NCBI GenBank assembly: GCA_004835665.1
Contig: RBKR01000004.1
Coordinates: forward strand, 620,001-684,000
Direction: 5' to 3'
Length of the DNA: 64,000 bases
From: Phoma sp. XZ068
Taxonomy: Eukaryota > Ascomycota > Dothideomycetes > Pleosporales > Didymellaceae
Notes under the pieces: model-generated
Database searches by the model: none
What the model was told of the DNA's origin: nothing
What the model saw: only the letters and a program-made list of their open reading frames with translations
Position numbers and translations under genes: made by a program
In this document: one piece after another, positions 34,261 through 45,346 of the stretch
How the letters are laid out: every line of letters begins with the position of its first letter
Numbering within the stretch: position 1 is the first letter of the stretch

Positions 34261-36272
34261 TTACTGCTCCTGCTGCTGCTGCTGCTGCTGAGCATTGGCA
34301 GGATTCGAGGCACCGAAGAGTCCGCCGAACCAACTCTGTCGGTTGGCTGCTTTCCGGGCTTTGCTGGCTTCCTCCTCGTTCTGAACTAGCCTGAGAGGGC
34401 GCATGCCCTTGCCTGTCATCGGGCCGGTGGTGTCGCTGCGCTCCAGGCGTCCGCGTGGGGGAGAGGGTGTGTCGACGTGGCCGCTTGCGCCCCCGGAAGT
34501 CGTCGTGGTGCCGGACATGACGCTCGCGGTGTCGATTTCCCTGTCCTCGGGGATGTTCTGCTGGCCCGATGCGGCACGGGATGTCGGCGTAGAGCCGTTT
34601 TGGGCGGCAATCGGGATGCCGAAGAAACTGTTTCTTGGGCTGACAAGGCCGGGAGATGTCTGCCCAGGGGTTGCGGCAGGGGGTGGCATGCGGTACATGG
34701 TGTTTACAATGTTTGCCGCGTCGGGGAGGATGGAGGCTGAGCGACGGTGCGGGTTGCCTCCACTCGGAGCGCGCTGAGCAATGGGGATGCTGGGCGCGGT
34801 GGCAGGATCTTCGTGGACTGCTGATGCTGCGGTTGGCGGACCCATGATCGATGCCGGACGTTGCTTGCGAGGACCGGCCCCAACGACGGACTTTGCGCGC
34901 TGCAGGAAGCCAGTTGGCGCTTCGCTGTCCTTCTCTGGCGGCGGTGGTGGGAGATCCTTGTTGGTGTTGGGTTTGTCGTCAAGATCGTTACCCAGCACGG
35001 ATTCGAATCCTTGGTATGTGAGGAGGCGGCCGATGATCTTGTTGATGTACAGGGTAAGAGCCTTGTTCTGGTCCTTCATGCTGTTCACCTCCGCTTCTAG
35101 CTTGCGAACAAGTTCGACGTCGGGTGCCTCCTCGGCAGACTCCAATTCGTCTGCGAGGCTGGTAGACGGGCCCTTGCGAGATGAAGGGCGGTCATCAGTG
35201 TGTGACGACTCGCGCAGGAAGTCGCCGCGGCTCAGGTCGCCGTTCAGTGTCTTCTCGCCAAGCAAGAGCTGGAAGCTTTCGTTGTCTTCCATCAACCTGG
35301 CGTTCGTCATGCGGGTCTCGAGCAACTGCTTCTCCAGCTCGCGAGTCCGGCCGCCTCCAGCATTCTCGACCTCCAGCACCTTGACCTGGTATTCGGCAAG
35401 CTCGAGACGCAGATCTTCGATGATCTTGTCCTTCTGGTGGATGAGCTTCGAGTTGTTGCGCGAGTTGCTGCGCTGGACCGAGTTGGGCGGCGCAAAGTTC
35501 TCGAGGTTCTGGGACGAATTGCTGCGCGAAGGGTTGTTGCGGAAACTCGCTGTCAAGTGTCAGGGTCAAACGATCACGCTACTAGGCACAACTTACACGC
35601 ACGCGACAATGGGGCCTCGGCGTCTTCCACGCCCTGGACGTTCTTGGTAGCCATGGTTTCCTTCAGCCGTTGGATCGTCTCCTGCAGCTCCTCTTCACGT
35701 GACTGCGTGGTCTCCTTCTCCTTCATGGCCTGGGCGCGCTCGGCCTCGTAGATGCCCTCGAGCTCCCTGTGCTGCCGTGTAATCTCCCGCTTCTCATTCT
35801 CGAGCGTCTCGACCTTCTCCTCTTCCTCGTGGGCGCGCTCCTCGAGCTTCGACTGCTCGGCGTGCGCATCGTCGAGGCGTGCGTTGAGTACTTCAATCTG
35901 CTTTTGGCGCTCCTCGGCCTCCGTCTCGGCCTTCAAGAGGCGTTCTTCGAGATCCTGCAGATACGCCGCCTTTGCTTCTGCGGCAGCGCTGTCTTCCTCG
36001 GTGGGGCTATCGACCTGCGATGAGTTCCTCCTCAGCGCCGAGGGTGGCGATGGCTTCTTGACCGATGCGCGCGCGGAGACGGGCGTTCCGTTGGCCGCTG
36101 ACCGGACAGATCGAGTCCTGGCAACGCCGCCAGCGGTTCCGTTCGTTGTTGGCGTGGAAGAGCGCGCTGGCGTGCGGCTCGCTCCAGCAGGCGAGGACGG
36201 CGAGACCCTCGAGGGCGTGCTGCGCCCGGGGGTGCCCGTGGCGGGCGGCTTGTTTGCTGTCGCTGTCGACAT
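34261..36272 (-). CDS. coiled-coil protein with disordered ends
   Basis: On the minus strand exons 36272-35597 and 35549-34261 give 654 residues. The 47-nt intron has GTAAGT, a CTTGAC branch and CAG. The N-terminal 90 residues are Thr/Pro/Ser/Ala-rich and basic. A long coiled coil follows (about residues 95-220, AKAAYLQDLEERLLKAETEA onward) and resumes after the intron around residues 250-410, with LADELESAEEAPDVELVRKL and LTLYINKIIGRLLTYQGFES in the second half. The C-terminal 200 residues are disordered, with GFLQRAKSVV, RQSWFGGLFG and a short polyglutamine end. Similar fungal proteins are loosely annotated as M-protein-repeat or myosin-like, a label from coiled-coil content only. A structural or scaffolding role is likely; I do not assign a function. 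Confidence 0.85.
34270..34290 (-). repeat. CAG repeat encoding polyglutamine
   Basis: Seven uninterrupted CAG codons (CTG on the plus strand) encode Gln near the C-terminus of the coiled-coil protein, followed by Glu-Gln-stop. Such short runs vary in length between strains. Confidence 0.9.
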
Positions 36273-37044
36273 GTTGTGTGGTGTGTATGGCGGTCGAGGC
36301 AGTGAGGTCGCAAGTCGCAAGGCACACCAATGCGGTCCAAAAAGACGATCAGCGGGCTCGTTGTGAATCTCCCAACGGCGGCGCACTGACGATCGTCGCG
36401 GCGGTGGAGCTTGGCTTGTTGCGTTGTCTCTCGAGCAATGTTCTGATAGGCTTGGTTTCACTCTGCGGTGCTGTGGTTGACTGAGCGTAGAGTGACGTGA
36501 GTGCAACTGAGTGTGTTTACAAGAGAACAAATAACCCCGTATCAGTTTAACAGGGTAATCGCAATCACATGGGGCAGCTAATTTCACGCAACCAGCGGTC
36601 CAGTCCACCGCCATTAGAGTTCCCTGCATGCAGGTGCCAAGGCCCACTTGCGCGTGCCGCTGCCCTGTCGAGACATGCTCGGCTGTAGCTTCGGAAACCA
36701 TGCACTCCCTGCAAAGTAGTGACTCGCTCCAACGGTCCAAGTGCCAGCACAGCACCCACTGAACGCCCGGGCAACGGTGCTCCAGCCTATGGAGATTGCC
36801 TTTGGCCGTGTGCCGCGAAAACCTGCTGCTCAACATGTGCGATGAGGGGCATTGTGGCAGCTGTTGGCTGGCTCAACAGGGCGACTTACGTTTTCGGCGA
36901 GTCGACCACGCTGTTCTGGAAGCTCACGTGCTCTCAACCTACCCCTGAGGACCCACGACAGCGATAGGAAGTAGAGGCTCAATTGCGTTGCTTGAGCCAA
37001 CTTGATAGTCTATACCACCCAATGCAATGTTTTATACAAATAGC
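36273..37044. other. intergenic: promoter of the coiled-coil gene and 3' region of PMR1
   Basis: Both flanking genes are on the minus strand, so this 770-bp stretch holds the upstream region of the coiled-coil gene and the 3' UTR of PMR1. No gene is seen. Confidence 0.65.
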
Positions 37045-40000
37045 TCATACAACAGTACTGTATCCACCGCCATACCCTCTTCTTGCCTGATACCTCAGGT
37101 ACGCTTTCCTCCCCTCGTCTGCCCAGAACACACAGCTCGCAACAGCGATGAGGTGCAACAGATCAAACAAACCCAGCGCCTCTGTCTGGAACACATGTTG
37201 CAGCGGTGGGAAGTAGATGACAAGAAGCTGCCCGATCAATGACCCAGACACAGCATAATTGAACATCTTGTTGTCGAACACTCCAATCTCGCCTGTGAGC
37301 ACTGACTTGGTCGAAGAGCGGCAAGTGAGAGCATTAAACATGTCGAAGAGAACAAAGCAGGTGAAGGTCATGGTTGTGTCGCGTGCGGTAACCTCGTTGT
37401 CGATCGTCATCTCGCGATAGTACGTTGTTAATGTGCCCAGCATGATTATGGTTGCAGATTGAAGGACGCGTTGGATGAGCTTGCGGGTGAGAACACGCGC
37501 ATGCCGAGGTCGCGGTGGTAGAGCCATGACCGCGGGGTCGACAGGCTCGACACCAAGAGATTGGGCGGGTGGGCCGTCCATCAGAATGTCTGCATCATCG
37601 TTAGTCGCTTGTTTTGTAGATGAAACGTGTATCACTCACTGATCCACAGAATCTGCATGGCGTTGAGCGGGTTCTGGAAGCCGAGGAAGGTACTCAGCAA
37701 CACCAAACTCAACGCCGCCGCACTGGTGCTCAGCTGGAAGGTAAGGAAGTTCTGAATGTTGTAGAAGATGCCCTTGCCCTCTTCCATAGCGTTGAGAATC
37801 GTTGCGAAATTGTCGTCTGTCAAGATCATGTCGGCGGCCTCCTTGGCGACATCTGTACCGAGCCTGCCCATGGAGATACCAATATCAGCCTTCTTGAGAG
37901 CGGGTGCGTCGTTGACACCGTCACCAGTCATAGCAACAACGTCGCCGCGCGCTTGAAGGGCACGGATAATCTTCATCTTGTGTTCTGGGCTGGTGCGTGC
38001 AAATATCGAAGTCGTAGCGATGGCTTGGGAAAGCTCTTCTTCGCTCATCTGGTCCAGTTCGTCGCCACAGATGACGGAGCGTCCAAGGGCCGAGTTAGGG
38101 TTGACAGGCATGCCTAAGTTCTTGCCAATGGCCACGGCTGTGGTCTCTGCATCACCCGTGATCATGATGACCTTGACTTTGCCAGCCATTAAGCGTCGGA
38201 TAGCCTTCTCCACACCCTTTCGCGGAGGGTCGCTCATACCAACAAGACCGGCGAAGACTAAACCACGGTAGTGCTCATCATCGCCCATCGCGGAAGCAGA
38301 CGAAGCTGCTGGCGTCGAGGCGCCACTGGTTGGCTTATGTCGTGCAGATCCACTTGCAAAGCCCAGCACTCGTAGGCCTTCTTGTGCCATAGAGTCTGCA
38401 GCTTTCAGAACCTCTTGTCGTCGCGATTGGTCGAAGTTGACCTCTTTTCCCTGGGCGTTGACAAACGTGTCACATCGATCTAGTACCCTTTCGATTGCAC
38501 CCTTGATGTAAGACACGTCTGAGCCTGTATTTCCGTTGATGACAACACCCATCCACTTCCTCTCAGAGCTGAACGGAGTTTCGAACTTGCGTGCGCCTAG
38601 CCTTTCTCGAACATCGTCTTCTGCAAAAGCGTCGAGCAGGTCTAACAGAGCAACGTCTGTAGGCTGACCAACCCATCGACTCTTCGCCATAGAATTATCG
38701 TCGCCCATTGTCGATGAGAGGACTGCAGCTGTCGATGCAGACGCAGCCTCGTCGCTTAACAAACGGGCATTGTTGACGATGTTGCCAATTCGTAGTATGT
38801 TCCGGGTCGGGGAGTCGAGATTTTCGGTGTCGTGCTTTTTCTTTACGTCGATGGGGGCTGCTTCGTCGAAATGCCACAATTTTGTGACAGTCATATGGTT
38901 CGTGGTGAGTGTGCCGGTCTTGTCAGTGCAGACCACGTTGACTGATGCCAATGTCTCAACACTAGGTAGGCGTCGCACGATCGCATCTCGTTTTGACATT
39001 CTCAATACTCCCAGTGCGAGCGTGACAGTGACAATGATAGGAAGTCCTTCCGGAATAGCAGCGACCGCAAGTGATACGCCAATCTGGAATACCTCCAGGA
39101 ATTTCCAGCCTCTCCATAGTCCTACGAGACCAATGAAGGCGATTACAACAAACGACATGTAACTGAGATCTTTCCCGAGTTGGTCCATAGACAGCTGTAG
39201 CGGCGTCCGCGGGCTCTCGATTTCCTGTAGCGATGCTGAGATGGCACCAAACTCTGTGTTGCCGCCTGTGCCAATGACAATGCCTTGCCCGTATCCAGAT
39301 CGGACCAGCGTGCCCATGAACGCAATATTCTTTTGATCGTTTAATCGAATGTCGGCGCCAACAGTGCCTGCGCCTTCCGAGGCATAGAAAGGCGAGGGTG
39401 CACGCTGTGTTCCAGATGGCGGAGTGATCGTGTCCGGGGTCTTGCCGACTGGTTCATTCTCTCCCGTCAAGTTCGACTCGTCAATAGAAAGATCAGCGGC
39501 ATGAGTGATTCGAATGTCGGCCGGTACGCGGTCGCCGGTGTGGAAGAGTACAAGATCGCCTGGTACTAGCAGTGTCGCAGATATGGTTATTGATTTCCTC
39601 TCAGCTGCCGCCAGTGCCGTTGTTGTGTCCTTCAAGTCGTCCAGTTCGATCCCCTCTGTAGCGGGTCCATTTGCCCGCGACGGCTCTTGACCACCGCGAA
39701 TGATGTGAGCTGAATGCGGTACCAGCGAGTTCAATGCTTCCAGCGACTTCTCAGATCGATACTCCTGCACGAAGCCCACCGTCACGACGATTGTTACTGC
39801 CGCTGTGATACTGATGGCATCTTCCAGATTGCCCAGCATCAACGACACGGCAGCCGAGCCCAGTAACAGGAGAATGAGGGTTTCTTTGAACTGCTTCACG
39901 AATCGTAACCAAAGCGGCTCAGGCTCTTCGTGGGGGAGCTCGTTGCGACCGTGAGTGTGTATGCGCGCCGAGGCATCGGAAGGGGACAGGCCGTGGGTTT

Positions 40001-40252
40001 CTGACGTTTGCAGTCTTTGTGCGGTTTCCTGGTGGGAGAGAATGGAGTACGATGCTGTTATCGACTGCTTGGGCTGATCTTGTTAGCAGTTGCTTCAGCT
40101 TCTGGACGGCTGCGAGTGGGCAGTACCGAAGGTGTCACGCTCCTCTTCTGGGCTTCTGGCGGCTGCAGGTATGGAGAGCCAGGCCGCGAAGATTTGGGGC
40201 CGCCATTTGGGGCATGGAACATTGGCAGTGACGGTGTCGAAACCCTGGACAT
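37045..40252 (-). CDS. PMR1: Golgi Ca2+/Mn2+-transporting P-type ATPase
   Basis: On the minus strand exons 40252-40127, 40073-37640 and 37589-37045 give 1034 residues. This is a type IIA/SPCA pump that moves Ca2+ and Mn2+ from cytosol into the Golgi for glycosylation and sorting. Visible motifs are LTGENEPV (actuator loop), IPEGLP in M4, DKTGT with phosphorylated Asp at about 426, KGAIE (nucleotide binding), MITGD and GDGVNDAPALKKADIGISMG. M6 carries [20 protein letters not shown] with the Asn, Asp and Gln that in yeast Pmr1 bind the ion and set Mn2+ selectivity. Intron 2 (37639-37590) splits the Asn codon in that segment; intron 1 (40126-40074) has GCTAAC and CAG. The N-terminus (MSRVSTPSLPMFHAPNGG) is Ser/Pro-rich and longer than in yeast. 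It diverges from RAD21. Confidence 0.95.
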
Positions 40253-41334
40253 GTTGGCATATCCCAGGGACTGCTGTTGCGCGGCCGCTGAACGTGGCCT
40301 AACTGGCGCGACGAAGAACTGCTGCAGTCGGTGTTCGGCTATTGCATCGGTGCTGCTAGGAAAACAAATGCAATGAACATGCAAGGGTATCACAAGAAAG
40401 GAGCTGGTAAATGTGCTGAAAATGGTGTTGTCTTCGTTTGAAGGGCCACTTGGACGTAGATCGTAGTGCTCCAAACGTCAAAGCACCGGCACGCTGCAGC
40501 AGGGGTCGCCAGCGCCGATCCAGACGCCTGGACGCGAGTTCACGGGTTTCACAGTGCCAAGTCGTTTGACCAGAAGCTTCGCAAGACGGCGAGATTGGCA
40601 GAGCTGCATGCAGTCTGTCTGGGTCTGTCTGAGAAACCATCCAGAGGCATGCAGTCGTTGGCCGCATCGAGAAGTACACAGCATTTAGCCTTGGCAGGTA
40701 CTGAACATGGACATGCAGCGTCAAGTGATGGCGCGCTTTCGATATGCACCCCTGATGTCATGCACCTTTTCGTCTAGCATGAAGCTGGCGAGAGTAATTG
40801 CAATTGCAGCTGCAAGGCGCAGAGCTGCAGCAGACCGAGCATTTTAATGGCCATATAAGTGCTCCTGTTTGTCTGCGCGATGGAAGTGAGGCCTTCTCGA
40901 AGCCTCACTCGCGGGCGCCCGAGCACGCGTCAAATAGGGAAATGATCGTTGTAACCGTGTTCCAGTGTTCCAGTGTGCGCGCAGTGACATTTGGTGTGCT
41001 CTGCTGCAAATGCAGTCGCAGTCGAGTTGGTTGCGGACGCATCATGACATAAGCGAGCCGTTGGTCGCGCTCTCCTCCAGCCTCCAACCAGCCTCACGGC
41101 ACCCGGACCACCCACCCCTACACGCGCATCCACTCCACCATCGCTGTCCGACTTTTGCGACTCTCACTGCCATTGCTACTCTTGCGCGCATCCTTGGCAA
41201 CTGAATTTGCAGTCGTCGGCGCGCGCATACCGTTTGCGCATCCACTTGCTGCCGACGCGCCGACGTAAACAACAACGCCGCCGACGCGTCCTCTTGCACA
41301 CCCCGCGATACCGTAGTCTCCGCCCACCACCACC
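40253..41334. promoter_or_regulatory. divergent promoter of PMR1 and RAD21
   Basis: The 1.08-kb space between two divergent starts contains no supported gene. It carries two perfect ACGCGT hexamers (40925-40930 and 41284-41289), the MluI cell-cycle box bound by MBF. The second lies about 45 bp before the RAD21 ATG. Short open frames at 40.4-40.8 kb are not supported. Confidence 0.55.
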
Positions 41335-43252
41335 ATGTTTCTTCCCGAGGACCTTCTCTTCAAGTCCGGCCAGCTTGCGCGCGTCTGGCTTGCCGCCAAC
41401 CAGCACAAGAAGCTCACCAAAGCCCAGGTGCTGCAGGACAAGATCGATGAAGACATTCAAGTCATCATCCGGCCTGAAGGCGCTGCCGGCGGCCCTCTGG
41501 CCCTGCGATTGAATGGTCAGCTACTGCTCGGTGTAGTGCGCATCTACCACAGGAAGGCGCACTACCTGCACGACGACTGCAACGACGCATTGTGGAAGAT
41601 CAAGATGGTTCGTTCTCTCCTTTCCAGTCACCACTGCCACAGTATGGACTAACGCGCTGCAGGCTTTCCGCCCAGGAAATATTGATCTTCCCGCTCAGAC
41701 ACACGTCGCCAACCCCAACAGCTTGACACTGCCAGACATGATCACAGATCTCGACCTCTTGGCTCCAATGCCAGACCCAGCATTGCTCTTGTCGCAAACG
41801 CTCGATGGAGATCTTACCTTTGGAAACACTACATTGCCGGATTGGGATGCTAGCCAGTTTCTGTCTAACAGCGTCGAGCAAGCGCGCCATGACGAGATGG
41901 AACTGCAGGATCCGGACGACATTGAAATCGACCTTGGTGAAGGCCTGGAGCTTGAAGTTGGACGCGATGCCCCTTCCGAGCGACCAATGGAAGAAGAATT
42001 TGGCAGCGAGCTCAAGCTGCACGACGATGACGACTTCGAGCTGGATGTTGGCGATGAACTGACCGAATTGGCTCCTGTAGGCGGTACTGAACTCAACCTC
42101 GGCGGAGACACCGAGATGGGAGGTATGGGCGACACGAACCTGCCGCTCCCGCTGGCGTCCTCAGTGGCTGGTGACGACGTTCCCGAACTCACTCGTGCAG
42201 AGTCTCCATTGTCCGAACTTGGTGACGAGGAAGCGAGTCGCTTGGCGCAGGAAGTCGCCGAGCACGATCCTACTATGCTGGAGCCTGAGCAGGAAGAAGA
42301 GTCGATCCACCAGGCTAGGGCCAAGCGCAGAAAGGTCATTACCCAGGATGCCGAAACTATGATCTCAACTGCCCAGCTCAGAGATCAACAAGCGAACCGC
42401 GACAAGATTCTCAAGCAGGCCTCCTTCCTCCCACGAGACCCTCTTCTGATGGCGCTGCTCAACATGCAGAGGTCCGGCGGCTTCGTCTCGAGCATTCTGG
42501 GCGACGGCCGAAGTCAAGGCTGGGCCCCTGAGCTGAGAGGTATTCTCTCGCTGGAAGTTGTGTCGCGTCCTAGTAAGCGCAAGCGAGACAACGCCATTGC
42601 CGGCCTTGAACAGAGCGAGGAGGAAGCAGCTGCAGACTTGGAAAGGACACCCCAATTGGAGTTTGAGCAAGATGAGCCGACATTGGGAGGTGGTGACTTC
42701 AACCTTGGCGGCGATACCACCATCGCTGGAGACGACGATATCATCCACCTTCCTAGCGATATCGGTGCACGACCAGAAGAGGAGGAGGAGGGCTTTTCGC
42801 CGGTTCCCGACAACTTCGATGACACAACCGCCCCGCTCTACCACCCAGCGGAGAGTGGTCCCATCTCGCTAGGCACCAAGCACGCTGTCCACCTTTTGCG
42901 CGAACAATTCGGGCCAGAGGCAGAGGAGAGCGAGTCGATACGACAGAAGAACACCATTGTATTCCAAGAGCTGCTGCCGGAGGCCCAGACATCAAGAGCG
43001 GATGCGACAAAGATGTTCTTTGAAGTCTTGGTGCTGGCCACAAAAGACGCCATCAAGGTCGAGCAGCCAGGCACCGAGCTAGGAGGTCCTCTCCGCATTC
43101 GCGCGAAGCGTGGTCTGTGGGGACAATGGGCCGAGACTGCTGCCAGTGGTGAGCTGGCTTCCCAGAGCCAGACTGCTGCGCAGCAAACAGCAATGGACGC
43201 GCCTGCCGAAGGCATTCTTGCTGGCCCAGCAGAGGTGTCTGTGTCCGCGTAA
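41335..43252 (+). CDS. RAD21: cohesin kleisin subunit Rad21/Scc1
   Basis: Exons 41335-41607 and 41663-43252 give 620 residues. The N-terminal Rad21/Rec8 domain (about residues 1-105) starts MFLPEDLLFKSGQLARVWLA and includes ALRLNGQLLLGVVRIYHRKA, the part that binds the Smc3 neck. The middle is acidic and disordered with a basic RAKRRK patch. The C-terminal winged helix (KMFFEVLVLATKDAIKVEQ), which binds the Smc1 head, is near residues 535-560, followed by an Ala/Gln-rich tail. It closes the cohesin ring that holds sister chromatids and shapes chromatin loops. The mitotic form is favoured over Rec8 because of the classic end signature. The intron (41608-41662, GTTCGT, ACTAAC, CAG) falls at a codon boundary between KIKM and AFRPG. 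Confidence 0.94.
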
Positions 43253-43587
43253 AAGTTCTTTGGGTCTTGCTTTGGTTTCTCTCCGTTAGCGACTTCATTT
43301 GGGGGACCTGGTATTCATATGGCGGCGTTGGCCGGATACCCTTGAGTATGGCTTTGCTTTTGTTTGAACAATTCTGGGCTGGCGTACTGTGGCGTTTGTG
43401 TGACTCAATGTATGAGCTCTAGTAGGATAGCAATTAGGGACACTCGATAGCAATGCGAAGCATTTCACACTCATTTTCTCGCCAAAAGTAGTCCATCTTG
43501 AACATGACGTCGGGCGCCAAGGTCTGAATCGGAATCGTTCCGAAAAGCACGAGAAAAATTTGGGCTTCAACACCAGTCATCACTCTG
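43253..43587. other. short tandem intergenic region
   Basis: About 335 bases hold the 3' UTR of RAD21 and the promoter of SUA5, both on the plus strand. No gene is seen. Confidence 0.7.
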
Positions 43588-45114
43588 ATGCTAACGCGCC
43601 ATCCCCGCATACCAAATGTCAGATTCCCAAAATCAATTCTGTCCCCCTCACAGAAACGCTCTCTGGTGCAAATCGCCGCATCAGAGTTTCGACATACTCC
43701 TCCTACCACGCTGAAAACACCGACCGCTTTCGTCACACGAGGTATCGCACACCTGCCGGCATTCACAACCACCACTCCATTCTACCCACAAACGGTCGCG
43801 AATATGGAGACCAATATCCTCGCCGTCGATCCACAAAATTTGGGCAACATCACGTTCACACAGACGAAGACGGACCTGATTGAAGAGTGGAACATTGAAT
43901 ATGCGGAGGGGGAAGACTATCAAAGTCTGAAAAGAGCAGCAGAAGAGATCGTCAATACGGATACACCAGTCGCATTTCCAACTGAGACCGTGTATGGGCT
44001 AGGAGCAGATGCGACAAGGAGTTCGGCGGTCAAGGCCATCTTCGCTGCGAAAGGACGGCCTTCAGACAATCCTTTGATTGTGCATATCCACTCTCTCCCT
44101 CAGCTGCGCGAGCTGCTGTCTGGCAAAGGAGTATCGCAAACCGGACGCGACCCGATTCCTCCCATATACAGACCGCTCATCGAGCGCTTCTGGCCTGGAC
44201 CTTTGACAATCATCCTCCCCGTACCCGAGCAATCCAACCTGGCACCAGAAGTTACAGCCGGCCTGTCGACTTTCGGCGCGCGCATGCCGCGTTCTATTCT
44301 TGCGCTCTCCCTTTTACGCCTCTGCGGACGCCCTCTTGCCGGACCCTCAGCGAACGCGTCTACAAGACCGTCTCCCACAGCAGCCGAACATGTGTTCGAT
44401 GACCTGCAAGGGCGCATACACACCATCGTCGACGGCGGGCCATGCGAAGTCGGCGTCGAGAGCACAGTCGTTGATGGATTATCTAGCCCACCGAGCATAC
44501 TACGACCGGGCGGCGTTACTGTGGAGCAGCTGAGACAGTGTCCGGGCTGGGAGAACGTTACAATTGGATACAAAGACAAGCAAGAAGGGGGTGCCAGCAA
44601 ACCCCGGGCGCCGGGAATGAAATACAGACATTACAGTCCGAAAGCAGAAGTCATCCTGTTCGAGGCTGGAGCTACAAGGCCAGCGAAAGAGGAGGTAACG
44701 CGGAAGAGCAAGGTTGGAGTGATACGGACGAAGAGCTGGAGTCCTGCGCTTGGAATGGCAGGCATTGTCACAGCCACGAACGGCCAGACCAACGGCACTT
44801 CGCAGCCAACCGCAACCCCTTCAATATCCACCGATGCACCTTCAAGGTTGTCAAACTTGCTTCGCTCAGTCATTCAGCACCAGATCCCGCACGCCCAGCA
44901 TCACACGCTTGAATTGAGCGACACCGAAGTGTGGGACATTGGTCTGGGTGCAGAAACAGAAGGCGTAGCACGAGGGTTATTCTCTGCACTGCGAGAGCTC
45001 GACAAGAAGGGTGTGGAAGTTATTTTCGTTGAGGGCATTGACGATACCACAGGCGATGATATTGCAGCTGCGGTGATGAACAGGTTGAGGAAAGCTGCCG
45101 AGATCAGGGTGTGA
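43588..45114 (+). CDS. SUA5: threonylcarbamoyl-AMP synthase Sua5
   Basis: A single exon encodes 508 residues. The enzyme makes threonylcarbamoyl-AMP from Thr, bicarbonate and ATP, the first step of t6A37 formation in ANN-decoding tRNAs. The YrdC domain is at about residues 115-330: VAFPTETVYGLGADATRSS, KGRPSDNPLIVH (the KxR-S binding motif), RFWPGPLTIIL, GRPLAGPSANASTRPSPT and PSILRPGGVT. The linker PGMKYRHYSPKA and the C-terminal Sua5 domain follow, with an unusually long Ser/Thr/Asn insert around residues 390-420. The first 72 residues are rich in Arg, Ser and Thr with few acids and look like a mitochondrial presequence; Met73 (43804) starts METNILAVDP. Two starts could supply mitochondrial and cytosolic forms from one gene, as is known for this enzyme in other eukaryotes. 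Confidence 0.94.
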   Translation: MLTRHPRIPNVRFPKSILSPSQKRSLVQIAASEFRHTPPTTLKTPTAFVTRGIAHLPAFTTTTPFYPQTVANMETNILAVDPQNLGNITFTQTKTDLIEEWNIEYAEGEDYQSLKRAAEEIVNTDTPVAFPTETVYGLGADATRSSAVKAIFAAKGRPSDNPLIVHIHSLPQLRELLSGKGVSQTGRDPIPPIYRPLIERFWPGPLTIILPVPEQSNLAPEVTAGLSTFGARMPRSILALSLLRLCGRPLAGPSANASTRPSPTAAEHVFDDLQGRIHTIVDGGPCEVGVESTVVDGLSSPPSILRPGGVTVEQLRQCPGWENVTIGYKDKQEGGASKPRAPGMKYRHYSPKAEVILFEAGATRPAKEEVTRKSKVGVIRTKSWSPALGMAGIVTATNGQTNGTSQPTATPSISTDAPSRLSNLLRSVIQHQIPHAQHHTLELSDTEVWDIGLGAETEGVARGLFSALRELDKKGVEVIFVEGIDDTTGDDIAAAVMNRLRKAAEIRV

Positions 45115-45346
45115 TTGCATAGGAAGGGTAAAACTCAAGTGACCCTTTAAGAAATATCTTCATGAGAGAAGTATTATATCACATACCGCGTCAAAAACAG
45201 TTCAATTCACAACCCATCTTCACTATCCTTTGAATGACATGATTTGCAACGAACATGCATAAGTTGGCCCTTACCAGATACCCCTCTACTCTTCTCCCTT
45301 TACAAAACCAAAAAGTATATCCACGACATACCCAAACATCGCACAA

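Noticed and set aside
34781..35650. 289-codon plus-strand frame opposite the coiled-coil gene
   Set aside because: Antisense shadow of a Glu/Leu-rich coiled coil, giving Ser/Arg/Leu-rich sequence without a domain.
41695..42339. 214-codon Ser-rich minus-strand frame inside RAD21
   Set aside because: Antisense of acidic codons; the kleisin reading is certain.
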